Assembly (NCBI GenBank): GCA_021788415.1
Contig: JAJYKR010000007.1
Span: forward strand, 1-14,253
DNA: 14,253 nucleotides
Direction: 5' to 3'
Origin: an archaeon
GTDB lineage: Archaea > Thermoproteota > Nitrososphaeria > Nitrososphaerales > UBA183
Within the stretch, counting starts at the first letter, position 1, and each line of letters opens with the position of its first letter. The notes under the pieces are model-generated. The model worked only from the letters and a program-made list of their open reading frames with translations. It was not told the origin of the DNA and searched no databases. Below are positions 1 through 5,782 of the stretch, piece by piece. Both the position numbers and the translations under genes were made by a program.

Positions 1-1008
1 CAGCATCATCACCGCCGCCCTCATGAGGCTCAGCGGGTCCGCGTACTTCCCTCTCCCTTCGGTGATCATCCTAGGCGCGGAGCCATGGATCGCCTCGAAC
101 ATCCCGAACCTGGCGCCGATGTTCGCGCTCCCCGCCGTCCCCACACCCCCCTGCAGCTCGGCCGCCTCGTCGGTGACGATGTCCCCGTAGAGGTTCGGAA
201 GGACCACCACTTCGAATCCACGCCGCCTCTTCTCATCGATCAGCTTCGCAGTGAAGACGTCGATGTACCATCCGTCCCATGCTATCTCGGGGAACCCCTT
301 GGCTACCTGCTTCGCCATTTCCAGGAAGAGCCCGTCGGTCGTCTTGATGACATTCGCCTTCGTCACCACGGTCACCTTCTTTCTTCCGGTCTTCTTCGCG
401 TGCTCGAACGCCATCCGGATTATCCTTTCTGCTCCGGGCCTCGTTATCACCTTGAAGTCGACGGCCAGGTTCGGCGTGGCCATCATCCCCTTGCTCCCCA
501 GCACGTACTCCCCTTCGGTGTTCTCGCGGAAGAAGACCCAGTCGATCCCCTGCGACGGGATCCTTACCGGCCTCACGTTCGCGAAGAGGTCGAACGCCTT
601 CCTGATCGCGATGTTCGCGCTCTCGATGTTCGGCATCCCGCTCCCCTCCTCCGGGGTTGTCGTCGGGCCCTTCAGCAGCACGTGGCACTTCTTGATGTCC
701 GCCAGGACTTCCTCTGGCAGGGGCTTCATCTGCTTGATCCGGTTCTCTATCGTCAGCCCCTCGATCTGCCTGACCTCGACCTTGCCGTTCCTCAGCTCTT
801 CCGCCAGCAGCTCCTCCAAGACCCGCTTCGCTTCTGTCGCTATGATCGGCCCGATGCCGTCACCGCCGATGACCCCTATCACGAGCTTGTCCAGCTTGGT
901 GTAGTCCAGCCACTCGACCGGCTTGCTGATCTTTTCTGCCCTCGCTGCCTGTTCTTCCAGGAGCGTCCTGAAGCGGCTCATCGCGTCGTCGAACGATGGA
1001 TGCGACAC
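1..1008 (-). CDS. Isocitrate/isopropylmalate dehydrogenase family enzyme, probably isocitrate dehydrogenase (C-terminus beyond left edge)
   Basis: The reading frame is open from the left window edge to a GTG at 1006-1008, giving 336 visible residues. It shows the beta-decarboxylating dehydrogenase signature: a nucleotide-fold start GGDGIGP (about 48-54), a substrate helix with Ser130, Asn132, Arg136 and Arg146 (SANIAIR...VRPVR), RENTEGEY (161-168), TKAN with Lys217, and the metal site YGDIVTDEAAE with Asp276 and Asp280. FEAIHGSAP (304-312) marks the coenzyme-binding end. The family oxidises isocitrate, isopropylmalate or homoisocitrate to the 2-oxo acid; the Ser-x-Asn pair favours isocitrate, but this is inference. 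After HGSAP the loop reads RMITEGRGKYADP, about three residues longer than in E. coli Icd as I remember it, so NAD/NADP preference cannot be read. The GTG was chosen over the ATG at 979-981 because a TATA box sits 27 bases upstream of it. Confidence 0.88.
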   Translation of the reverse strand, partial: MSHPSFDDAMSRFRTLLEEQAARAEKISKPVEWLDYTKLDKLVIGVIGGDGIGPIIATEAKRVLEELLAEELRNGKVEVRQIEGLTIENRIKQMKPLPEEVLADIKKCHVLLKGPTTTPEEGSGMPNIESANIAIRKAFDLFANVRPVRIPSQGIDWVFFRENTEGEYVLGSKGMMATPNLAVDFKVITRPGAERIIRMAFEHAKKTGRKKVTVVTKANVIKTTDGLFLEMAKQVAKGFPEIAWDGWYIDVFTAKLIDEKRRRGFEVVVLPNLYGDIVTDEAAELQGGVGTAGSANIGARFGMFEAIHGSAPRMITEGRGKYADPLSLMRAAVMML

Positions 1009-1021
1009 GGAGGGGAGCCCC

Positions 1022-1031
1022 GGACTAGTCC
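1022..1031. repeat. 10-bp perfect palindrome GGACTAGTCC beside the TATA box
   Basis: The sequence ggactagtcc equals its own reverse complement. It begins one base downstream of the TATA box (1033-1038) and lies between it and the predicted transcription start at 1008. A protein bound here would block promoter clearance, so it is a candidate operator. A 10-bp palindrome can also occur by chance. Confidence 0.45.
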
Positions 1032-1032
1032 A

Positions 1033-1038
1033 TTAAAA
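1033..1038 (-). promoter_or_regulatory. TATA box for the isocitrate dehydrogenase-type gene
   Basis: Read on the minus strand this is TTTTAA within gattttaatg. Its centre lies about 27 bases upstream of the GTG at 1008, the usual archaeal TATA-to-start distance, so the mRNA is probably leaderless. It also overlaps the stop codon of the tentative small ORF at 1033-1176. Confidence 0.6.
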
Positions 1039-1176
1039 TCTGCTCCCGAACGCAGGCAGGAAGCCGCCTGCGAACCCTTCCAGGGTACCTTGCCTCTTCC
1101 TCAATGCATTCCAAGCGTGGCCGCACCGCTCGCATTCGTGGGACGCCCCGGCCTCAACGAATCCCGCCACGTCCAC
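1033..1176 (-). CDS. Possible 47-residue zinc-binding small protein
   Basis: A short minus-strand frame opens with GTG at 1174-1176 and ends with TAA at 1033-1035. The product contains HECERCGHAW (about 13-22), a CxxC pair flanked by two His that could hold one metal ion, followed by a basic stretch RKR and a Gly/Phe-rich tail. The frame stays open upstream to a TAA near 1242-1244 but has no other start there. No clear TATA box or ribosome-binding site precedes the GTG. It sits 25 bases upstream of the dehydrogenase gene on the same strand. It may be a real small zinc-ribbon protein, the remnant of a longer gene, or chance; I recognise no family. Confidence 0.3.
   Translation of the reverse strand: MDVAGFVEAGASHECERCGHAWNALRKRQGTLEGFAGGFLPAFGSRF
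1051..1072. repeat. Inverted repeat CGCAGGC/GCCTGCG, 8-base spacer
   Basis: CGCAGGC at 1051-1057 is the exact reverse complement of GCCTGCG at 1066-1072. It lies about 43-64 bases upstream of the predicted dehydrogenase transcription start and inside the tentative small ORF. It could be a regulator site or RNA hairpin; GC-rich DNA makes such stems common. Confidence 0.4.
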
Positions 1177-1448
1177 CCCCGGGAGTGCTGTAGAGGTCGG
1201 GTGATTCTTGTTCCCGACCGTGACGTCTGTAGTCGCAGGCGCTTATCCGCGCCGTCCTTTCGCTGCTTCACCCGACCACCTTCTCGCCGGAGACTCTCAC
1301 ACGGAACCGCCTGCTGCGGGGGCCTGCGCCTGAAGATCCGCGCGCCTGCCTCGGGACACGACGGACGGTCTGGGCTGTGCGACCGCGCTCCGTGCCGGTT
1401 GTCCAAGACCGAAGAGCTGGGCCCGGCCTGGACGGGGGTAGGGTTCGC
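1177..1448. other. Gap of about 270 bases without a convincing gene
   Basis: I checked both strands for tRNA, 5S, SRP and RNase P signatures and found none. The minus-strand frames that cross this stretch give Arg/Pro/Gly-rich translations that look like out-of-frame readings of GC-rich DNA. The only structure seen is the inverted repeat at 1195-1219. The stretch could carry a decayed gene, an unrecognised RNA, or the trailer of the S-component transcript. Confidence 0.5.
1195..1219. repeat. Inverted repeat GGTCGGG/CCCGACC, 11-base loop
   Basis: GGTCGGG at 1195-1201 pairs perfectly with CCCGACC at 1213-1219, around the AT-rich loop tgattcttgtt. It stands out as a 7-bp stem with an AT-rich loop in a GC-rich gap that holds no convincing gene. 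It could be a structured RNA element or a terminator-like stem. No T-tract follows it on either strand. Confidence 0.4.
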
Positions 1449-2186
1449 TCACCCGCTGGCGATCGATCCGTGGGGGTGCTCCCTCCTCCAGACGGCCCGG
1501 AGCACCGGGATGGCTATGGCAGACCCGACCGCGGCGAAGAGCGTCCTCTCCACGGGATAGAGCGGGAAGAAGTAGGGCACCAGGCCCCGCCATGCCTGGA
1601 GCGAAAGCGTCTGGTACACTCTGACGGAAAGCTCCTGCCCGACGAGGGTCCCGGTGAGCTGGCCGCAGAGGAGCGCCGCGAAAGTGACGCTCGCTATGAA
1701 CGCGGGGCTGAGCTTCGAGAGCCTTCCGGACCGCTGTAGCAACAGCGCGGCTGCGAACGGGACCAGGGAGAGCATGTGCAGCCAGGTGAACGGCACGCCT
1801 CCGACGAAAAGCACCGAAATGGGGTCGATCCAGTAGAGCGCGAGCACCGCCAGCGGGACCGCAAGCGCGGCCTTCCACTTCCCCGTGTATGCCAGCCCCG
1901 CTGTGAGGACTGTGGCCAGGTCGGCCGCGATCACCGACATCCCCGTGCTCCCAAGGGCGATGTAACCGGCGTAGGCGTCGAGGAGGTCGCCCACAACGGC
2001 CGCGAACCCCCCGACAAACGGACCGAACACCATCCCGGCAAGCGGAGTGACGAAGTTGCTCGCGGTCAGGAAGTTGCCGGAACCGAGGAGGAGCTTCGAA
2101 ACAGGGAACGCGCCGAGGACGGCATAGAGGGCCGCGAAGAGCGAGGCAGCGGCTACCGCTGCGGACCTGCGCTTCAGCCTCAGCAA
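1449..2186 (-). CDS. ECF-type transporter S-component-like membrane protein
   Basis: The product is a hydrophobic protein of 245 residues with about six membrane spans. Early in the protein is the block NFVTPLAGMVFGPFVGG followed by AAVVGDLLDAY, the pattern of a polar/Pro helix followed by a Gly-rich helix ending in GD that is typical of S-components of energy-coupling factor vitamin transporters. These bind a vitamin or queuosine precursor in the membrane and work with the shared EcfT and two EcfA ATPases. None of those partners is in the window, so a shared energising module elsewhere is inferred. The substrate cannot be named. I chose the TTG at 2184-2186 because a TATA-like TTAAG is centred about 27 bases upstream; a TTG at 2199-2201 would add five residues. 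Confidence 0.65.
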   Translation of the reverse strand: MLRLKRRSAAVAAASLFAALYAVLGAFPVSKLLLGSGNFLTASNFVTPLAGMVFGPFVGGFAAVVGDLLDAYAGYIALGSTGMSVIAADLATVLTAGLAYTGKWKAALAVPLAVLALYWIDPISVLFVGGVPFTWLHMLSLVPFAAALLLQRSGRLSKLSPAFIASVTFAALLCGQLTGTLVGQELSVRVYQTLSLQAWRGLVPYFFPLYPVERTLFAAVGSAIAIPVLRAVWRREHPHGSIASG

Positions 2187-2209
2187 CGGGAGGGCGTTCA
2201 AGGTTCGGG

Positions 2210-2217
2210 ACTTAACA
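2210..2217 (-). promoter_or_regulatory. Weak TATA-like element for the S-component gene
   Basis: On the minus strand tgttaagt is centred near 2213, about 27 bases before the TTG at 2186. It agrees poorly with the TATA consensus, and spacing is the main support. Confidence 0.35.
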
Positions 2218-2260
2218 GTTTCATCGTCGCCCCGGTCCCGGGTGCCCGTCCTGACTAACG

Positions 2261-2266
2261 TTTTTA
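2261..2266 (+). promoter_or_regulatory. TATA box for the 175-residue coiled-coil protein gene
   Basis: The element ttttta in acgtttttagcg is centred about 27 bases upstream of the ATG at 2292, which implies a leaderless transcript. Confidence 0.55.
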
Positions 2267-2291
2267 GCGACTCCCCGGCGTACCAGGCTCG

Positions 2292-2819
2292 ATGGCCTCC
2301 TCGGAGAACGACGTGAAGAAAGCGGCCGAGCTCAAGCTCTGGCTCGAGGGGCGGATCGCGCAGCTGCAGGAGGAGATAGCGAGGCTGAACGAAACGCTCG
2401 GCTACGTCGACGCCAACCTCCGGGCTTCGACCTTCCGGCCGGCCATAGAGATGATGGCGGAGACGAAAGAGGCTCCCGAAGTCAGAGAGCTGAAGCGGGA
2501 CAAGGGGGGACAGGTCATCGCCACCGCTTCGATCACGGCCGACGCAGTCTCCATCGAGCCGACCGGGGTCGCGCTGAACGCGTCGACGCCCCCGTTCAAG
2601 TCGTTCCTCCTGGGGAAGATACTCCAGGGGATGAAGGCGGGCGACGAGGCGCTGGTGAAGTCGGGGAAGCTTGCAAAGGGCGAGGAGCTGAGGTTCGACG
2701 TAGAAGAGGCGAACGGCTCCATTAACAAGGTCATCATAGAGAACTACAGGGAGAAAGCGAGGCTCAGCGAGATACTGAGCACCGTGTCATGGACGTTCTC
2801 CCGCATGCTGGAGAAGTAG
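2292..2819 (+). CDS. Conserved-type archaeal protein of unknown function with N-terminal coiled coil
   Basis: The product is 175 residues. Residues about 8-45 form a charged heptad-rich helix (LKLWLEGRIAQLQEEIARL), likely a coiled coil. The centre (about 75-150) alternates short beta-like segments, including SITADAVSIEP and KSFLLGKILQGMKAGD. The end is a motif-like tail, IENYREKARLSEIL then TFSRMLEK. There is no signal peptide or membrane span. The overall look (coiled coil plus a compact domain, strong start signal, own promoter) resembles conserved proteins of Thaumarchaeota, but I cannot attach a function. It ends one base before the convergent kinase gene. A role in assembly or nucleic-acid binding would only be a guess. 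Confidence 0.8.
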   Translation: MASSENDVKKAAELKLWLEGRIAQLQEEIARLNETLGYVDANLRASTFRPAIEMMAETKEAPEVRELKRDKGGQVIATASITADAVSIEPTGVALNASTPPFKSFLLGKILQGMKAGDEALVKSGKLAKGEELRFDVEEANGSINKVIIENYREKARLSEILSTVSWTFSRMLEK

Positions 2820-2820
2820 C

Positions 2821-3777
2821 TCAGGCCCGTTCGACCTGCTCGGCTGTCGGAGGGACTGGCGACTCGTTCGTCAGATAGAGCCGCGCCGCCTTGTTGGCGA
2901 AGTCCAGCCTCGCCGGCTCGTCCATCCCCTTCAGCCTGCCGTATATCACGCCCGCGTCCCAGACGTCCCCCGCGCCGGTAAGCCGCCTCGCATCTACCGC
3001 CTTCACCCGAGCCGACGCCACTTCTGTCCCTTCGCTGGAGTACGACTGGCCGGCGGCGTGGAGGTCGAGCACAACCCTCAGCCTCCGGGCCAGGTTCTCG
3101 CATACGGCTCTGAGGTCTGTGCGCTCGATGCCCAGCAGGCGGGCCGACGCGAGCGCCTCGCCTTCGTTCATGCTAACCCAGTCTACCAGCTTTTCCTTCC
3201 GCTGCCTCAGAAGGAGGCCCTTGAACTCGGTGGTCCTGTCCCTGAAGTCTGCCGGGTCCATGAAGATGGGCTTCTCCTCCCCCAACCGCCTGCGAAGCGC
3301 GACCAGCAGGTCGGTCCCGCGCTTGTTCGCCGCCCAGTTGACGGAGCAGACGACCTTCGACCTTTCGAGTGCCGCCCAGTCTTCGTCGTCGAGGCGCTCG
3401 GGCCCAAAGTCGGCAGCCCCTCCCCCATCGCCCAGCATGACGTTGACGACTTCTTCGAAGGCGACCGTCAGACCGGCCGGGGCCGGCTTGACCCGAACTT
3501 CGGCGTCCAGCCCTTCGAAGGTCGCTTCAAGCAACCCCCTGTGGGCCCGTTCGCTGTGAGTGATGAGGAAGGTCCTGAGCCCTAGCCTCGCGAGCGCATG
3601 GGCCAAGTTCACGGCGTTTCCTCCCCTGATGTCTTCCTGGCTGACTCCGTGGATCCCGCCCCCGCCTCCCTTCGCCTTTTCCGACACACCGCGCAGCAGC
3701 CTTGGGAGGGACTTCGCGTGCACCAGCCTGTCCACGAAGTAGTCGTGCATCACTGCGACGTCGTATTTCTTCGTCAT
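2821..3777 (-). CDS. PfkB (ribokinase)-family carbohydrate or nucleoside kinase
   Basis: The product is 318 residues, the usual length for the family. RGGNAVNLAHALARLG (51-66) is the N-terminal PfkB substrate-binding motif. LTGAGDVWDAG, with GAGD at about 268-271, is the C-terminal ATP/anion-hole motif; Asp271 would be the catalytic base that activates the sugar hydroxyl. The enzyme transfers phosphate from ATP or ADP to a sugar, sugar phosphate or nucleoside in the cytoplasm; the motifs do not fix the substrate. An unusual Gly run (GGGGGIHG, about 37-44) precedes the first motif. Its ATG lies one base after the stop codon of the ACT-domain gene, so the two are very likely co-transcribed and perhaps translationally coupled. 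Mapping the substrate to amino-acid metabolism because of that neighbour would be speculation. Confidence 0.88.
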   Translation of the reverse strand: MTKKYDVAVMHDYFVDRLVHAKSLPRLLRGVSEKAKGGGGGIHGVSQEDIRGGNAVNLAHALARLGLRTFLITHSERAHRGLLEATFEGLDAEVRVKPAPAGLTVAFEEVVNVMLGDGGGAADFGPERLDDEDWAALERSKVVCSVNWAANKRGTDLLVALRRRLGEEKPIFMDPADFRDRTTEFKGLLLRQRKEKLVDWVSMNEGEALASARLLGIERTDLRAVCENLARRLRVVLDLHAAGQSYSSEGTEVASARVKAVDARRLTGAGDVWDAGVIYGRLKGMDEPARLDFANKAARLYLTNESPVPPTAEQVERA

Positions 3778-3778
3778 T

Positions 3779-4285
3779 TCACTTCAGGATCTTAATGCTC
3801 CTGACCGACTTCAGGCCGTGCAGCTCCTCCATCGCCTGGCCGGTCAGCTGTCCGCCGACCACGAGCGTCATCTTCGCGTCCGGAACCATCTCTGGATCCT
3901 CGGCCACGGCCTGCCTTACGACCATCCCGTGCCTAGAGAGTATCTCTGCGACCCCGGCCATCACTCCGGACGTCGTGGCGTCTGCCTCGATCACTATCGC
4001 AGTGTACCCGAGCTGGGACACCACTTCGACCAGGCTCGTCCCAAGCGGTTTTGTCTTCGAGAAGAGCGAGAAGAGATACCTGTTCCTCCTGATCTGCTGG
4101 GCCGTCTGCTTCACGACCCTCCTGTCCACGTCCAGCGCCCTCGCGACCGCCGTGTAGTCGACTTCGACGTTGTCTACGTAGATCTTCTCGTCTTCAGAGA
4201 CGCGCATCCCGCACTCGATCATCTTCCTCACTATCTCTGGCCTGACAACCTGCCGCTGGAACTGCCGCCTGACGTTCGTCCACAT
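3779..4285 (-). CDS. ACT-domain predicted regulator of amino-acid metabolism (COG2150 type)
   Basis: The product is 168 residues. The N-terminal part (about 1-70) is basic and helical, with YTAVARALDVDRRVVKQTAQ resembling a helix-turn-helix segment. The C-terminal part (about 90-168) has the beta-alpha-beta-beta-alpha-beta pattern of an ACT domain, with GVMAGVAEILSRHGMVVRQ as its first helix and strand, then AKMTLVVGGQL. This order, length and wording match the archaeal family annotated as predicted regulators of amino-acid metabolism (COG2150), known mainly from methanogens. ACT domains usually bind an amino acid. It is the first gene of a two-gene unit with the PfkB kinase. The ATG at 4283-4285 has a weak TATA-like element upstream. 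The regulatory role and ligand are inferred. Confidence 0.78.
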   Translation of the reverse strand: MWTNVRRQFQRQVVRPEIVRKMIECGMRVSEDEKIYVDNVEVDYTAVARALDVDRRVVKQTAQQIRRNRYLFSLFSKTKPLGTSLVEVVSQLGYTAIVIEADATTSGVMAGVAEILSRHGMVVRQAVAEDPEMVPDAKMTLVVGGQLTGQAMEELHGLKSVRSIKILK

Positions 4286-4306
4286 GACACTTCTGGGCTT
4301 TATGCA

Positions 4307-4311
4307 CTAAA
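4307..4311 (-). promoter_or_regulatory. Weak TATA-like element for the ACT/kinase operon
   Basis: On the minus strand TTTAG (in cagtttagtg) is centred about 25 bases before the ATG at 4285. A second candidate, ttaaat near 4318-4322, would give a leader of about ten bases. Neither is strong. Confidence 0.3.
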
Positions 4312-4379
4312 CTGAGCATTTAAGACGCTTCTGCCTCTTTTCCGCTTCGCGCTTCATGTACAAAAGCGGTCACGATTGG

Positions 4380-4385
4380 ATTTAA
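4380..4385 (+). promoter_or_regulatory. TATA box for trpB2
   Basis: The element atttaa is centred about 27 bases upstream of the ATG at 4409. It falls inside the longer open frame that begins with TTG at 4376, which argues that the upstream TTG is not the real start. Confidence 0.6.
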
Positions 4386-4408
4386 CCCCCACAATGCCCG
4401 CTTCCTCC

Positions 4409-5776
4409 ATGAGCAAGACCCAGCTGAAGTCGCTCCTCACGCAGGACAAACTGCCGAGAGACTACTACAACATCCAGCACGACCTCCCCGAGCCTCTGCC
4501 GCCCCCGCTCGACCCCAAGACGATGCAGCCGATGTCCCCGGAGCCGCTGATGAGGCTCTTCGCCAAAGAGTGCCTGATGCAGGAGATGTCCACCCAGGAG
4601 TACATCCCGATCCCTGACGAGGTGAGGGAGGCGTACCTCCGCCTTGGAAGGCCCACCCCGCTTTACAGGGCCACCCGCCTCGAAGCCAAGCTAGGGACGC
4701 CCGCCAAGATCTATTTCAAACGAGAGGACCTCAACCCCGCCGGGAGCCACAAGCCCAACACCGCGATAGCGCAGGCCTACTACCACAAGAAGGAGGGGAC
4801 AGAAAGGCTCGCCACCGAGACGGGCGCGGGGCAGTGGGGGAGCGCGCTCGCGCTGGCCACGGCCCTTTTCGACATCGACCTTACGGTATACATGACGAGG
4901 AGCAGCTACGACCAGAAGCCCTACAGGCGGACCCTGATGGAGATCTACGGCGCCGAAGTCCACGCTTCTCCGAGCGCGAAGACTGACGCCGGAAGGAAGT
5001 TCCTTCAGCTGGACCCGGATCATCCCGGCAGCCTGGGGATCGCGATCAGCGAGGCTGTGGAGGACTGCGTCACCCACGACAACACAAAATACGCGCTGGG
5101 GAGCGTCCTCAACCACGTCCTCCTCCACCAGTCGGTGATCGGGCAGGAGGCCAAGCTCCAGATGGAGGAGTTCGGCGACGACCCCGACTTCATCGTGGGT
5201 TGCATTGGCGGAGGGAGCAACTACGCGGGGCTGGCGTATCCGTTCATGAGAGACAAGCTCCGCGGCAAGTCGGGCGCGGAGTTCGTCGCCTCGGAGCCGA
5301 AGGCGGTGCCGTCCACCACCAGGGGCTCGTACGCCTACGACTTCGCCGACGCCAGCGGGACCACGCCGCTCATCAAGATGCACACCGTCGGCCACAGCTA
5401 CCAGTGCCCGCCGATCCACGCGGGCGGGCTGAGGTACCACGGCAAGGCTCCGTCGATGTGCATGCTCATCGACAAGGGGTTCATGCGCAGCGTAGCTTAC
5501 ACCCAGAACGAGGTCATGGACGCCGGGATGCTCCTCGCGCAGACGGAAGGAATCGTCGCAGCCCCGGAGTCGAACCACGCGGTGAAGGCGGCCATAGACG
5601 TCGCCCTCGAGTGCAAGCGGAAGAACGAGCCGAAGACTATCCTCTTCAACCTCAGCGGCCACGGGCTCCTGGACCTCAAAGCGTACGAGGACAAGCTCGC
5701 CAACAGGCTGGTTGACTTCGAGCCCGACGAGGGGATGCTGAGCGAGGCCCTGGCCTCTCTTCCGAAAGCGCGCTAG
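4409..5776 (+). CDS. trpB2: Tryptophan synthase beta chain, TrpB2 type
   Basis: The product is 455 residues, the length of the TrpB2 group and longer than TrpB1 (about 390-400). It is a PLP-dependent fold-type II enzyme that joins serine (or phosphoserine in some relatives) with indole. KREDLNPAGSHKPNTA carries the PLP Lys (residue 115 from this start). ETGAGQWG has Glu137, with the Trp characteristic of TrpB2, and GGGSN (267-271) cradles the PLP phosphate. SEPKAVPSTTRG and a Ser near the end (NLSGHGLLDL) complete the pocket. No trpA or other trp gene is nearby; known TrpB2 proteins often act without a stable alpha partner, making tryptophan or scavenging indole. The frame opens at TTG 4376, but the TATA box at 4380-4385 supports ATG 4409. 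It converges on tldE with a six-base gap. Confidence 0.93.
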   Translation: MSKTQLKSLLTQDKLPRDYYNIQHDLPEPLPPPLDPKTMQPMSPEPLMRLFAKECLMQEMSTQEYIPIPDEVREAYLRLGRPTPLYRATRLEAKLGTPAKIYFKREDLNPAGSHKPNTAIAQAYYHKKEGTERLATETGAGQWGSALALATALFDIDLTVYMTRSSYDQKPYRRTLMEIYGAEVHASPSAKTDAGRKFLQLDPDHPGSLGIAISEAVEDCVTHDNTKYALGSVLNHVLLHQSVIGQEAKLQMEEFGDDPDFIVGCIGGGSNYAGLAYPFMRDKLRGKSGAEFVASEPKAVPSTTRGSYAYDFADASGTTPLIKMHTVGHSYQCPPIHAGGLRYHGKAPSMCMLIDKGFMRSVAYTQNEVMDAGMLLAQTEGIVAAPESNHAVKAAIDVALECKRKNEPKTILFNLSGHGLLDLKAYEDKLANRLVDFEPDEGMLSEALASLPKAR

Positions 5777-5782
5777 GCCCGG

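Noticed and set aside
1101..1406. 101-codon minus-strand frame in the gap
   Set aside because: The translation is Arg/Ser/Pro-rich without domain or hydrophobic pattern, has no start signal, and conflicts with the frame holding HECERCGHAW.
1430..1465. tRNA T-arm-like gggttcgctcaccc
   Set aside because: The loop lacks the conserved A58, and no acceptor, D-arm or anticodon stem could be built around it.
85..1560. 491-codon plus-strand open frame
   Set aside because: It lies opposite the dehydrogenase gene and runs through the gap. Its translation is Arg/Pro/His/Leu-rich with no motifs, whereas the minus strand shows every dehydrogenase motif.
1297..1878. 193-codon minus-strand frame
   Set aside because: Most of it overlaps the S-component gene in another frame, and it is Arg/Ala/Pro-rich as expected for a frame-shifted reading of GC-rich DNA.
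4376..4408. Eleven-residue N-terminal extension of trpB2 from TTG 4376
   Set aside because: The TATA box at 4380-4385 lies within it and points to transcription starting at 4409.
4691..5662. 323-codon minus-strand frame opposite trpB2
   Set aside because: trpB2 carries complete catalytic motifs; this frame is a Val/Arg/Leu/His-rich antisense reading.
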